64,000 nucleotides of DNA from CAZKCI01 sp964584165 (GTDB lineage: Bacteria; Auribacterota; Erginobacteria; Erginobacterales; CAZKCI01). The stretch is from contig CAZOYW010000012.1 in NCBI GenBank assembly GCA_964584165.1, positions 4,066 to 68,065 of the forward strand, given 5' to 3'. The notes beneath the pieces were generated by a model. That model saw nothing but the letters and a program-made list of their open reading frames with translations, was not told where the DNA came from and searched no databases. How positions within the stretch are numbered: position 1 is the stretch's first letter; each line of letters starts with the position of its first letter. Made by a program: the position numbers and the translations under genes. Of the stretch, positions 48,816-56,937 are shown piece by piece.

Positions 48816-50750
48816 ATGTACATACTCGGCATCTCGGCCTTCTACCACGATTCGGCCGCCGCCCTGGTCAAGGACGGCGAGATCGTCGCCGCCGCCCAGG
48901 AGGAGCGTTTCACCCGCATCAAGCATGATTTCAACTTCCCCCGCCGGGCCATCGAGTATTGCCTGAAGGAGGCCGGGATCACGATGGCCGACGTGGAGTA
49001 CGTCGGCTTCTACGACAAGCCCCTCCTCAAGTTCGAGCGGATCCTCGAGACCTATCTCTCCTACGCCCCCCGCGGGATCGCCTCCTTCCTCCAGGCCATC
49101 CCCCTCTGGCTCAAGGGGAAGCTTCACATCCGGGAGACCCTGGCCAAGGAGCTCAACTTTTCGGGCAAGGTGATCTTCCCCGAGCACCACGAGTCCCACG
49201 CCGCGAGCGCCTTCTTCCCCTCGCCTTTCGCCGAAGCCGCCTTCCTGACCGTGGACGGCGTCGGGGAGTGGACGACCACCTCCTACGGGGTGGGGAAGGG
49301 GAACCAGGTCCAGATCCTTGGCGACATCCACTTCCCCCACTCGCTCGGTCTCCTCTACGCCGCCTTCACCTACTACTGCGGGTTCAAGGTCAACAGCGGC
49401 GAATATAAGCTGATGGGGCTCGCCCCCTATGGAGAGCCGAAGTACGCCGGCCTGATCCGGGAGAAGCTGATCGACATCAAGGAGGACGGCTCCTTCCGCC
49501 TCCGCCTGGAGTATTTCGATTACGCGGCGGGGTTGGCCATGGTCGGGAAGAAGTTCTGCGATCTCTTCGGCGCCCCGGTCCGGCGCCCCGAGAGCGACCT
49601 CACGGAGCACTACATGGACTGCGCCCGTTCGATCCAGGACGTGACCGAGGAGATCCTCCTCAAGATGGCCCGCCATCTCCACCAGGAGACGGGGATGAAG
49701 AACCTCTGCCTGGCCGGGGGGGTGGCCCTGAACTGCGTCGCCAACGGGCGGATACTCCGGGAGGGCCCTTTCTCGGAGATCTGGATCCAGCCCGCCGCCG
49801 GCGACGCGGGCGGGGCCCTGGGCGCCGCGCTCTTCATCTGGCACCAGTATCTCGGGCACCCCCGGAAGGCGGACGGCCGGGTCGATTCCCAGAAAGGGTC
49901 GTACCTCGGACCGCGCTTCGACGGGAAGCGGATCGAGGCCTTCCTGAAGGAGATCAAGGCCGACTACGAGTTCGTCCCGGACGAGAAGATCCCCGACCGG
50001 GTCGCCTCCCTGATCAAGGAGGGGAACGTCATCGGCTGGTTCCAGGGGCGGATGGAGTTCGGCCCCCGGGCGCTCGGCTCGCGCTCCATCATCGGGGACG
50101 CGCGCTCGCCCGAGATGCAGTCGATCATGAACCTGAAGATCAAGTTCCGGGAGTCCTTTCGCCCCTTCGCCCCCACCGTGTTGCGGGATCGGGTGAGCGA
50201 GTTTTTCGAGACCACGTCGGCCAGCCCCTACATGCTGCTCGTGGCCGACGTCCGCCGGGACAAGCGCCTCCCCCAGCTCTGCGCCTCCGACCTGGAGTGC
50301 CGCCTGGAAGAGCAGAAGAAGCTCCTGGTCAAGGAGATGAACGACCTCAAGGAGGTGGGACGGGAGGAGGACGCTCGCAAGGTGGAAAAGGTGATGGCGA
50401 AGCCGGAGTACCTGAAGTTCCGCTCAATCATCCACCACCCCCGCTCCTCGGTCCCCGCCATCACCCACATCAACTATTCCGCCCGCCTCCAGACGGTGGA
50501 CCGGAGGGACAACCCCCTCTACTACGACATGATCCAGGCCTTCGCCGGGATGACCGGCTGCCCGGTGATCATCAACACCTCCTTCAACGTGCGGGGCGAG
50601 CCGATCGTCTGCGCCCCGGAGGAGGCTTTCCGCTGCTTCATGCGCACCAAGATGGATTATCTGATCCTGGGGAATTACCTCCTGGACAAGAGAAAGCAGA
50701 AGGAATGGAAGGAAACCTTCGACTGGATGAAGGAGTTTCAACTTGATTGA
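48816..50750 (+). CDS. Carbamoyltransferase (NodU/CmcH family)
   Basis: Transfers carbamoyl from carbamoyl phosphate, through carbamoyl-AMP, to a hydroxyl group. 644 residues: MYILGISAFYHDSAAALVKD, AAQEERFTRIKHDFNFPRRA, HHESHAASAFFPSPF (His-rich metal site), LTVDGVGEWTTTSYGVG, LCLAGGVALNCVANGRIL, QPAAGDAGGALGAALF and the C-terminal FGPRALGSRSIIGDARSPEM, VIINTSFNVRGEPIVCAPEE. The acceptor is unknown. Encoded with an SxtJ-type membrane protein and a DUF5989 peptide, a recurrent trio in bacteria. Confidence 0.95.
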   Translation: MYILGISAFYHDSAAALVKDGEIVAAAQEERFTRIKHDFNFPRRAIEYCLKEAGITMADVEYVGFYDKPLLKFERILETYLSYAPRGIASFLQAIPLWLKGKLHIRETLAKELNFSGKVIFPEHHESHAASAFFPSPFAEAAFLTVDGVGEWTTTSYGVGKGNQVQILGDIHFPHSLGLLYAAFTYYCGFKVNSGEYKLMGLAPYGEPKYAGLIREKLIDIKEDGSFRLRLEYFDYAAGLAMVGKKFCDLFGAPVRRPESDLTEHYMDCARSIQDVTEEILLKMARHLHQETGMKNLCLAGGVALNCVANGRILREGPFSEIWIQPAAGDAGGALGAALFIWHQYLGHPRKADGRVDSQKGSYLGPRFDGKRIEAFLKEIKADYEFVPDEKIPDRVASLIKEGNVIGWFQGRMEFGPRALGSRSIIGDARSPEMQSIMNLKIKFRESFRPFAPTVLRDRVSEFFETTSASPYMLLVADVRRDKRLPQLCASDLECRLEEQKKLLVKEMNDLKEVGREEDARKVEKVMAKPEYLKFRSIIHHPRSSVPAITHINYSARLQTVDRRDNPLYYDMIQAFAGMTGCPVIINTSFNVRGEPIVCAPEEAFRCFMRTKMDYLILGNYLLDKRKQKEWKETFDWMKEFQLD

Positions 50751-51168
50751 TTACAAATTTCCCCGCGGGACGAAGGACGTCCGCTCCTTCGCTCTGGTCC
50801 TCCCCGCCGCCCTGATCCTGGTCTGGGGGATCCTCTTCCTGGGCCTCCTCCGGGGCGGCTGGGGCGGGGGCGGGCAGATCGCGGTCTGCGCCGCCGGCCT
50901 CCTGCTCTTCCTCTGGGGGCGGATCTCCCCGGATACCCTGAAGCCGGTCTACGTGGGCTGGATGTACCTGACCCGGACGGTGGCCTGGCTCCTGACCACG
51001 CTGGTTCTGGGGCTGGTCTTCTACCTCGGTTTCACCGCGGTGGGCGGCCTGATGCGCCTCTTTGGGCGGGATCCCATGGAAAGGAAGCTCGATCCCGCCT
51101 CCGCTTCCTACTGGCGCCGGCGCCCCCCCTATCGGTTCGACCGCGCCCACTACGATCGTCAATTCTGA
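50743..51168 (+). CDS. SxtJ family membrane protein
   Basis: 141 residues from TTG 50743, overlapping the carbamoyltransferase end by 8 bases. Two to three hydrophobic helices: FALVLPAALILVWGILFLGL, IAVCAAGLLLFLWGRIS and WLLTTLVLGLVFYLGFTAVG, then a conserved-looking basic tail FGRDPMERKLDPASASYWRR. Size and position after a carbamoyltransferase identify it as SxtJ family, whose role is not known. Its last codons form one arm of a 21-bp hairpin. Confidence 0.88.
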   Translation: MIDYKFPRGTKDVRSFALVLPAALILVWGILFLGLLRGGWGGGGQIAVCAAGLLLFLWGRISPDTLKPVYVGWMYLTRTVAWLLTTLVLGLVFYLGFTAVGGLMRLFGRDPMERKLDPASASYWRRRPPYRFDRAHYDRQF

Positions 51169-51201
51169 GTCGGCCGCGGAGCGGCCGACTCAGAATTGAC
51201 G
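51157..51201. other. Perfect 21-bp hairpin, GGA loop, spanning the SxtJ-family stop
   Basis: 51157-51177 (end of the gene) pairs exactly with 51181-51201. The 3' arm is an inverted copy of the coding end. Possible terminator or mRNA cap. Confidence 0.75.
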
Positions 51202-51279
51202 AATGATTCGGCGGAGTATAATCTAATCCGGAGTGAGGCGCCGAACGAGGGGCCGCGCCCAGGCGAGCGAACGAACATT

Positions 51280-51298
51280 AATATTCCGGAGGAATATT
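51280..51298 (+). promoter_or_regulatory. 8-bp hairpin enclosing the DUF5989 ribosome binding site
   Basis: AATATTCC, loop GGA, GGAATATT; GGAGG is in loop and stem, 10 bases before ATG 51303. Confidence 0.65.
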
Positions 51299-51302
51299 TA
51301 TT

Positions 51303-51458
51303 ATGCAGGCCGGGCTGATCAAGGAATTCTGGGATTTTCTCCGGGTGCGGAAGAAATGGTGGCTGCTCCCGATCATCGTTCTTCTCGCCCTGCTCGCCCT
51401 GCTGGTCTTCCTGACCAGCAATCCGGCGATCTCCCCCTTCGTTTACACCTTGTTCTAA
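51303..51458 (+). CDS. DUF5989 family small membrane protein
   Basis: 51 residues: MQAGLIKEFWDFLRVRKKWW, then a single helix LLPIIVLLALLALLVFLTSN and the tail PAISPFVYTLF. The amphipathic start, Trp-rich junction and short FVYTLF end are typical of the tiny DUF5989 proteins found after carbamoyltransferase and SxtJ genes. Clear GGAGGA ribosome binding site, but inside a hairpin. Its stop and last six sense codons are mirrored in a 29-bp hairpin. Confidence 0.88.
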   Translation: MQAGLIKEFWDFLRVRKKWWLLPIIVLLALLALLVFLTSNPAISPFVYTLF

Positions 51459-51497
51459 GCGATCCGGAGGATCGCTTAGAACAAGGTGTAAACGAAG
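51437..51497. other. Perfect 29-bp hairpin, GGA loop, spanning the DUF5989 stop
   Basis: 51437-51465 pairs exactly with 51469-51497. The 5' arm is the last codons and stop of the gene; the 3' arm is their inverted copy. Longest perfect stem in the window. Confidence 0.8.
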
Positions 51498-51573
51498 AAT
51501 CGCGAGCCGAAGATCATTCCCCCGGGCAGGGCGTTCCCTCTGCCCGGGGCAAGACATGTCCCATCTAATCCAT

Positions 51574-51596
51574 AAAATATTCCGAAGGATAATTTT
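51574..51596 (+). promoter_or_regulatory. Imperfect hairpin enclosing the smc ribosome binding site
   Basis: AAAATATTCC, loop GAA, GGATAATTTT, then ATG; 8 of 10 pairs. The CCCCGGGCAG/CTGCCCGGGG hairpin lies just upstream (about 51519-51548). Confidence 0.55.
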
Positions 51597-54500
51597 ATGT
51601 ATTTGAAGAAGCTCGAGCTGAACGGCTTCAAGTCCTTCGCCGATAAGACGTCTCTGAGCATCCTCCCCGGCGTGACGTCGATCGTCGGGCCCAACGGCTG
51701 CGGCAAGACCAACATCGTCGACGCCATCTCCTGGGTGCTGGGCGAGCAGAGGGTCCGCCTCCTGCGCGGCACGCGGATGGAGGACGTCATCTTCAACGGC
51801 ACCGCCTCCCGCCCGCCGGTCGGCATGGCCGAGGTTTCGCTGACCTTCGACAACGCCGACGGGAAGCTCCCGGTCGAATACTCCGAGGTGGCCATCTCCC
51901 GCCGCCTCTTCCGATCCGGCGAGAGCGAATACCTGATCAACGCCCGTCCCTGCCGCCTGCGCGACGTCCAGGACCTCTTCCTGGGAACCGGCCTGGGCTC
52001 GCGCTCCTACTCCCTGATCGAGCAGGGCCGGATCGACCAGATCCTCCGCTCGCCGCCGGAGGAGAGGAGGATGCTCCTCGAGGAGGCGGCCGGGATCAGC
52101 AAGTATCGGGCGAAGAAGGAGGAGGCCCTGCGCAAGCTCGAGTCCACCCAGAACAACCTGCTGCGGGTGGACGACATCATCCGGGAGGTGAAGCGGCAGC
52201 TCGCCCAGGCCGAGCGCCAGGCCCGCCACGCCGAGGCCTACCGCCTTTGCCGCGAGCGGCTGCGCGAGGTGGAGATCCGCCTGGCCCGCCTCCGGCTCGA
52301 CGGTTTCCGGGCCCGGATCGCGGCGGCGGAGGGGGAGAAGGCCTCCTGGCAGGAGAAGGTCGCCGCCCTGGAGAAGGAGGTTCAGGAGGTAGAGGCCGCG
52401 GTCGCCGGCCTGCGCGATTCCTGGCGGTCGCGGGAGGACTCGGCCGGCCGCCTCCGCGGCGAGGTCATCCGCCGCCAGGCCGAGATGGAGAACGCCCGGC
52501 GGCGGCGGGAGATGAACCGGGAGCGGATCGGCGAGCTGGCTCGAGCCGCCGAGCGGTTCGCCCGCGAGAAGGAGGAGATCGCACAGGCGCTCGCCGCCGC
52601 GCGCGGCGAGCAGGAGACCGAAACGGGCGTCCTGAACGAGCTTTCCGCCCGGGGGGGGGAGCTCGCGTCGCGCTGGGAGGAACGGGAGGCGGCGTTAGCC
52701 GAGCTCCGTCGCCAGTCCGAGGCGGCGGAGAAAGCGCTCGCCGCCGCTCGCGACCGCGCGCTCGAGGTCTCCCGCCTTACCGCTCACGCCCAGAACGAGC
52801 TTCTCTCCCTCCAGACCGGAGGCAAGGATCTGCTCCTCCGGCAGCGCAAGCTGGAGGTGGAGCTGGAGAAGCTCTCCGCCGAGGAAGGGGAGCTCCGCAA
52901 CGAGCTTCACGCCCTCACCGTCTCCGGCGACGAGCTGGAATCGTCGCTGCGGGATTCCGCCGTCCGAGCCGAGGAGAAAAAGGCCTCCGCGGCCCGCCGG
53001 GAGGAGGCGCTCTCCCGGCTCCGCGCCGAGGCCGAAGAGATTGGAGGGGCCCTCAAGGAGAAGGAGGGCCGTCGCGAAGCTCTGGCCGCCCGCCGGCGCG
53101 AGGAGGCGGAGGGGGATGCGGGCACCCTCGCCCTCCTCGCCGCCCGCCGGGAGGGCGACGGGCTGCTCGGCCGGGTTTCCGACTTCGTGCGGGCGGATCC
53201 CGGTTATGAACGGGCGGCCCGGGCGGCGCTCGGGGAGGCTTACTCGGCGCTGGCGGTGGAGACCTGGCCCGCGGCGTTGGCCCTGCTCGCCGCGGCCCGC
53301 GCGCTGCCGGCCGGCCCCTGCAAGCTCCTCGTCCTTTCCGCGCTCCCCGCCGCCGATCCCGCCGCGATCTCGCCCCTCCCCTCCGCCCTGCGCGAGCATC
53401 TTCATTTCTTCCCGCCCCTGGCGGGGCGGGAGGAGGCGCTGCTCCAGGGGGCGGAACTGATCCCGGACCTCTCCGCACTCTCCGCGCCGACCCCCGTCGC
53501 CGCGGTCACCGCCGCCGGCGAAACCTACTCTCCCCCCGCCCTGTTGCTCTGGCCGGGGGCGGCGGCGGCCGGGGAGGGGGAGCTGGAGAGGCTTTCCTCC
53601 GAGATCGAGGGGATGGCGCGCCGCTCCGAGGAGCTCCGGTCCGCCGCCGCCGCCGAGTCGGAGTCCCTGAAGGCGGAGAAGGACGCGGTGGAGGCCTCCC
53701 TTCTCCTCGCTCACCAGGCGGAGGTGAAGTCCGCCCTCCAGAAGGGCGAGATCGAGCGCTGGTCCAAGAACCTGGAGCGGACGATCCTGACCCGGGAGTC
53801 GACCGCCGCCGATCTGGCCGCGCTGCGCGCGGAGACGGAGGCCCAGGTCGGCCGGCGCCGCGAGTGCGAGGCCCGGGCCTCCGAATCCGCGGGGCGGGAG
53901 CGCGAGCAGGCCTCCCTTCTCGCTGAAGCCCAGACCGCGCTGGAAGCGCTTCTCCCCCGGGTCAAGGCCGCCGAAGCGGAGACGGTCGATCTCAAGATCG
54001 CTCTGGCCGCCTGCCGGGAGAAGAAGGACGCGGCCGCCGCCCGCCTCCGCCGCCTGGCCGAGGATATCGCGGCCCGCGGGGAGCTCCTCTCCGCCCGGGA
54101 AAGCGAGCGGAAGGAAGGGGAGGCGCGCTCGGCCGCCCTTCTCGCCGAGAACGAGGAGATCGAGCGCTCCCTCGCGGAAATGGCCCGGCTCGGCGAGGAA
54201 GGCGAGCGGGCGCTCCGGGCCGAGGAAGAGGCCGCCGAGGCCTCCCGCCGCGCCCACGAGGAGAAGGAGAAGGAATACCACGATCTGCGCCCCCGCTTCC
54301 AGGAGCTCCAGACCAGGCTCTCCGAGCAGGAGACGCGGCTCCTGGAGCTCAAGCTCAAGGAAACGGGGGAGACCGAGAAGATCCGGGAGAAGTATTCCGT
54401 CGAGCTCGACGCCGTCGCCCCCGCCGCCGAGCCGGTCGAGGAGGAGGTGATCGCCCTGGAGGCGGAGACCCTCCGGAAGAAGATGGAGGGGATGACCGAC

Positions 54501-55208
54501 GTCAACCTGGGCGCCCTCCAGGAGAAGGAGAGCTACGAGTCCCGCTATCAGCACCTGACCGAGCAGAAGAAGGATCTGGAGGGGGCGCGGGCCGACATCG
54601 AGGAGGCGATCAAGACCATCAACCTCACCGCCCGCGAGCGCCTCCGCGAGACCTACGACAAGGTCCGGGAGAACTTCCGGGCGCTGTTCGCCGAGCTCTT
54701 CCAGGGCGGCCAGGCCGACCTCATCCTCCAGGACTCCCCGGACATCCTCGACGCCGGATTGGAGATCGTGGCCCAGCCGCCGGGGAAGCGCCTCACCCAT
54801 CTCACCCTCCTTTCCGGGGGCGAGCGGGCGATGACCACCATCGCGCTTATCTTCTCCCTGTTCATGGTCCAGCCCAGCCCCTTTTACATCCTGGACGAGA
54901 TCGACGCCCCGCTCGACGAGGCGAACATCGGTCGTTTCGTCATCCTCCTGAAGCACCTGGTCAAAACCTCCCAGTTCCTCATCATCACCCACAACAAGCG
55001 CACGATCCGCGAGGCGGACATCCTCTACGGGATCACCATGGAAGAGTCGGGCGTTTCCAAGGTCGTCTCCGTGAAGCTCAAGGGGAGGGACAAGGAGGAG
55101 GAGCCGCCGCCCCTGAGGGAAGTGAGTGTGGAGGCGCCGCCCGCTGACGAGCCCCCGCCATCTGAGCCGACCGCGGAAAAGCCTCCGCCCGCCGGGCCGA
55201 CCTTATAG
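51597..55208 (+). CDS. smc: Chromosome segregation protein SMC
   Basis: 1203 residues, standard length. N-terminal head MYLKKLELNGFKSFADKTSL with Walker A VGPNGCGKTNIVDAISWVLG and the GLGSRSYSLIEQGRIDQIL Q-loop region; long coiled coils (Glu/Arg/Ala-rich, about residues 170-500 and 680-1000); hinge around 515-640 (GRVSDFVRADPGYERAARAA); C-terminal head with signature LTLLSGGERAMTTIAL and Walker B FYILDEIDAPLDEANIGRF. A Pro/Glu-rich tail (PPADEPPPSEPTAEKPPPAG) follows and ends next to a word array. ScpA/ScpB are not in the window. Confidence 0.98.
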   Translation: MYLKKLELNGFKSFADKTSLSILPGVTSIVGPNGCGKTNIVDAISWVLGEQRVRLLRGTRMEDVIFNGTASRPPVGMAEVSLTFDNADGKLPVEYSEVAISRRLFRSGESEYLINARPCRLRDVQDLFLGTGLGSRSYSLIEQGRIDQILRSPPEERRMLLEEAAGISKYRAKKEEALRKLESTQNNLLRVDDIIREVKRQLAQAERQARHAEAYRLCRERLREVEIRLARLRLDGFRARIAAAEGEKASWQEKVAALEKEVQEVEAAVAGLRDSWRSREDSAGRLRGEVIRRQAEMENARRRREMNRERIGELARAAERFAREKEEIAQALAAARGEQETETGVLNELSARGGELASRWEEREAALAELRRQSEAAEKALAAARDRALEVSRLTAHAQNELLSLQTGGKDLLLRQRKLEVELEKLSAEEGELRNELHALTVSGDELESSLRDSAVRAEEKKASAARREEALSRLRAEAEEIGGALKEKEGRREALAARRREEAEGDAGTLALLAARREGDGLLGRVSDFVRADPGYERAARAALGEAYSALAVETWPAALALLAAARALPAGPCKLLVLSALPAADPAAISPLPSALREHLHFFPPLAGREEALLQGAELIPDLSALSAPTPVAAVTAAGETYSPPALLLWPGAAAAGEGELERLSSEIEGMARRSEELRSAAAAESESLKAEKDAVEASLLLAHQAEVKSALQKGEIERWSKNLERTILTRESTAADLAALRAETEAQVGRRRECEARASESAGREREQASLLAEAQTALEALLPRVKAAEAETVDLKIALAACREKKDAAAARLRRLAEDIAARGELLSARESERKEGEARSAALLAENEEIERSLAEMARLGEEGERALRAEEEAAEASRRAHEEKEKEYHDLRPRFQELQTRLSEQETRLLELKLKETGETEKIREKYSVELDAVAPAAEPVEEEVIALEAETLRKKMEGMTDVNLGALQEKESYESRYQHLTEQKKDLEGARADIEEAIKTINLTARERLRETYDKVRENFRALFAELFQGGQADLILQDSPDILDAGLEIVAQPPGKRLTHLTLLSGGERAMTTIALIFSLFMVQPSPFYILDEIDAPLDEANIGRFVILLKHLVKTSQFLIITHNKRTIREADILYGITMEESGVSKVVSVKLKGRDKEEEPPPLREVSVEAPPADEPPPSEPTAEKPPPAGPTL

Positions 55209-55262
55209 GTCCTCTAGGTATTATAGGTCCCATAGGACCTATAATACCTAGAGGACCTATTG
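55205..55262. repeat. Inverted word array (TATAGGTCC words)
   Basis: TTATAGGTCCTCTAGGTATT facing CCTATAATACCTAGAGGACC, starting in the smc stop. Same words as 13792-13832. Confidence 0.85.
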
Positions 55263-55289
55263 TTTTCCTCCCCCGGGCTGTGCTATAGT
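55260..55289 (+). promoter_or_regulatory. Promoter of the riboswitch-controlled riboflavin genes
   Basis: TTGTTT (55260-55265), 18-base spacer, TATAGT (55284-55289), 8 bases before the FMN aptamer. Confidence 0.55.
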
Positions 55290-55296
55290 ATCTCTG

Positions 55297-55476
55297 CATC
55301 TTCGGGGCAGGGTGATGCGCCGCCTAAAGCGCGGCGCAAAATCCCGACCGGCGGTGGTCCCCCGGCGGTTGGTTGCCGGGGGCGAGCCCGCGAGCCCCGA
55401 CGCCGCCCTCAGGCGGCGTCGGGACTGAACCGGTGAGAAGCCGGTGCCGACGGTATAGTCCGGATGGAAGAAGATG
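55297..55476 (+). promoter_or_regulatory. FMN riboswitch (RFN element)
   Basis: P1 is CATCTTC (55297-55303) with GAAGATG (55470-55476). The conserved core includes TCTTCGGGGCAGGGTGATGC, AATCCCGACCGGCGGT, the GCCCGCGAGC block, GGTGAGAAGCCGGTGCCGAC and GTATAGTCCGGATGGAAGAA. One arm is enlarged by a GCCGCC/GGCGGC hairpin. Binding FMN should favour the terminator that follows and lower expression of ribBA and ribH. Confidence 0.95.
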
Positions 55477-55496
55477 GATGTCGTCCGCGTCCGCCC

Positions 55497-55531
55497 GCCC
55501 CGGAGAGAGAGCTCTCCGGGGCGTTTTCTTT
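55497..55531 (+). terminator. Riboswitch expression platform: rho-independent terminator
   Basis: GCCCCGGAGAG, loop AGAG, CTCTCCGGGGC, then GTTTTCTTT. The 11-bp stem plus T-run is the classical terminator. A second perfect 19-bp hairpin (55524-55563, loop CA) uses the same T-run as its 5' arm. Confidence 0.85.
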
Positions 55532-55563
55532 CTCCCCGCGGCCAGCCGCGGGGAGAAAGAAAA
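55524..55563. other. Perfect 19-bp hairpin after the riboswitch terminator
   Basis: 55524-55542 pairs with 55545-55563. Its 5' arm overlaps the terminator T-tract, so it could compete with or back up termination. Confidence 0.7.
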
Positions 55564-55616
55564 AGTGAACGAAGGATGATAGCGATCCGCAGTTCGCGGT
55601 TTCTCTTGATCCGGCC

Positions 55617-56813
55617 ATGAACGACATCGACTCCATCGCCAGCCTTCTCGGCGACCTCAAGGCCGGGAAGATGGTCGTCCTCATCGATGACGGCGCCCGG
55701 GAGAACGAGGGCGACCTGGTCATGGCCGCCGAGAAGGCTTCAGCCTCCGCCGTGAACTTCATGATCACGCGCGGGCGGGGGCTGGTCTGCGTTCCGCTCG
55801 CCGCGGAGGCGGTCGCCCGTTTCCGCCTCTCCCCCATGGTTCGGGAGAACCGGGAAGCCTTCCAGACCGCTTTCACCGTGTCGGTGGACGCGGCCCAGGG
55901 GGTCAGCACCGGCATCTCCCCCCGCGACCGCTCCCGGACCATCCGGGTCCTCGCCGATCCCGCCTCCGGCCCCGACGATATCGTGACCCCCGGCCACGTC
56001 TTCCCCCTGGCGGCGCGCTCCGGCGGCGTCCTGGTTCGCGCCGGCCACACCGAGGCGGCGGTGGACCTGATGCGCCTCTCGGGCCTCCAGCCCGCGGCGG
56101 TGATCTGCGAGATCATCAACGACAACGGAACGATGGCCCGCCTTCCCCAGCTCTTGCGCTTCAAGCGCTCCCACCGCCTCCGCCTGGGGACCATCGCCGA
56201 CCTGATCCGTTACCGGCGGCAGACCGAGACGCTGGTGGAGGAGGTCGCCGCCACCGACCTCCCCACGCCCTTCGGGATGTTCCGGGCTCGGGCCTTCAAG
56301 TCGCTCGTGGACGGCTCGGTCCACCTGGCCCTGGTCCGGGGCGAGGTGGCGGGGGCCGGCGACGTCCTGGTCCGCGTCCACTCCTCCTGCCTCACCGGGG
56401 ACGTCTTCCGTTCCTACCGCTGCGACTGCGGCTTCCAGCTCGAGGAGGCGATGAGGAGGATCGCCCGGGAAGGGCGGGGGGTCGTCCTCTATCTCGCCCA
56501 GGAAGGGCGGGGGATCGGCCTGGAGGCGAAGATCCGGGCCTACGGACTCCAGGACCGGGGGTTGGACACGGTGGAGGCCAACGCCGCTTTGGGCTTTCCC
56601 CCCGATCTCAGGGAGTATGGGATCGGAGCCCAGATCCTCCGCCAGCTCGGGCTCGTCTCCATCCGCCTTCTCACCAACAACCCGCGCAAGGTGGTGGGGC
56701 TTAAGGGCTACGGCCTGCGCCTCGCCGGGATCATCCCCCTCCGGGTCCCCCCGACCGAGCACAGCCGGCGGTACCTCGAGACGAAGAGGAGGAAGCTGGG
56801 GCACAAACTATAA
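55617..56813 (+). CDS. ribBA: Bifunctional 3,4-dihydroxy-2-butanone-4-phosphate synthase / GTP cyclohydrolase II
   Basis: 398 residues. N-terminal RibB: VVLIDDGARENEGDLVMAAE, MVREN with VSTGISPRDRSRTIRVLADP and PGHVFPLAARSGGVLVRAGH. C-terminal RibA: LVRVHSSCLTGDVFRSYRCD with CGF (three zinc Cys), VLYLAQEGRGIGLEAKIRAY and VSIRLLTNNPRKVVGLKGYG. Makes both starting compounds of riboflavin. Controlled by the FMN riboswitch 140 bases upstream. No clear Shine-Dalgarno site is visible before the ATG. Confidence 0.97.
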   Translation: MNDIDSIASLLGDLKAGKMVVLIDDGARENEGDLVMAAEKASASAVNFMITRGRGLVCVPLAAEAVARFRLSPMVRENREAFQTAFTVSVDAAQGVSTGISPRDRSRTIRVLADPASGPDDIVTPGHVFPLAARSGGVLVRAGHTEAAVDLMRLSGLQPAAVICEIINDNGTMARLPQLLRFKRSHRLRLGTIADLIRYRRQTETLVEEVAATDLPTPFGMFRARAFKSLVDGSVHLALVRGEVAGAGDVLVRVHSSCLTGDVFRSYRCDCGFQLEEAMRRIAREGRGVVLYLAQEGRGIGLEAKIRAYGLQDRGLDTVEANAALGFPPDLREYGIGAQILRQLGLVSIRLLTNNPRKVVGLKGYGLRLAGIIPLRVPPTEHSRRYLETKRRKLGHKL

Positions 56814-56936
56814 AGTTACGAGAAGTTACGAAAGGTTACGAGAGGTTACGACAGGTTGCACGTTACACGTTGCACGTGTAACGGCGATTATCCAGTCACC
56901 AGTCACTAGTCATTAGTCACCAAAAGGAGGCATCGC
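56814..56936. repeat. Compound word array: GAGGTTACG, TTGCACGTTACACG and CACTAGTCATTAGTC words
   Basis: Three word families in series: AAAGTTACGAGAAGTTACG, then GGTTGCACGTTACACGTTGC (palindromic), then CAGTCACCAGTCACTAGTCA. A GGAGG ribosome binding site for ribH follows directly. Confidence 0.82.
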
Positions 56937-56937
56937 C

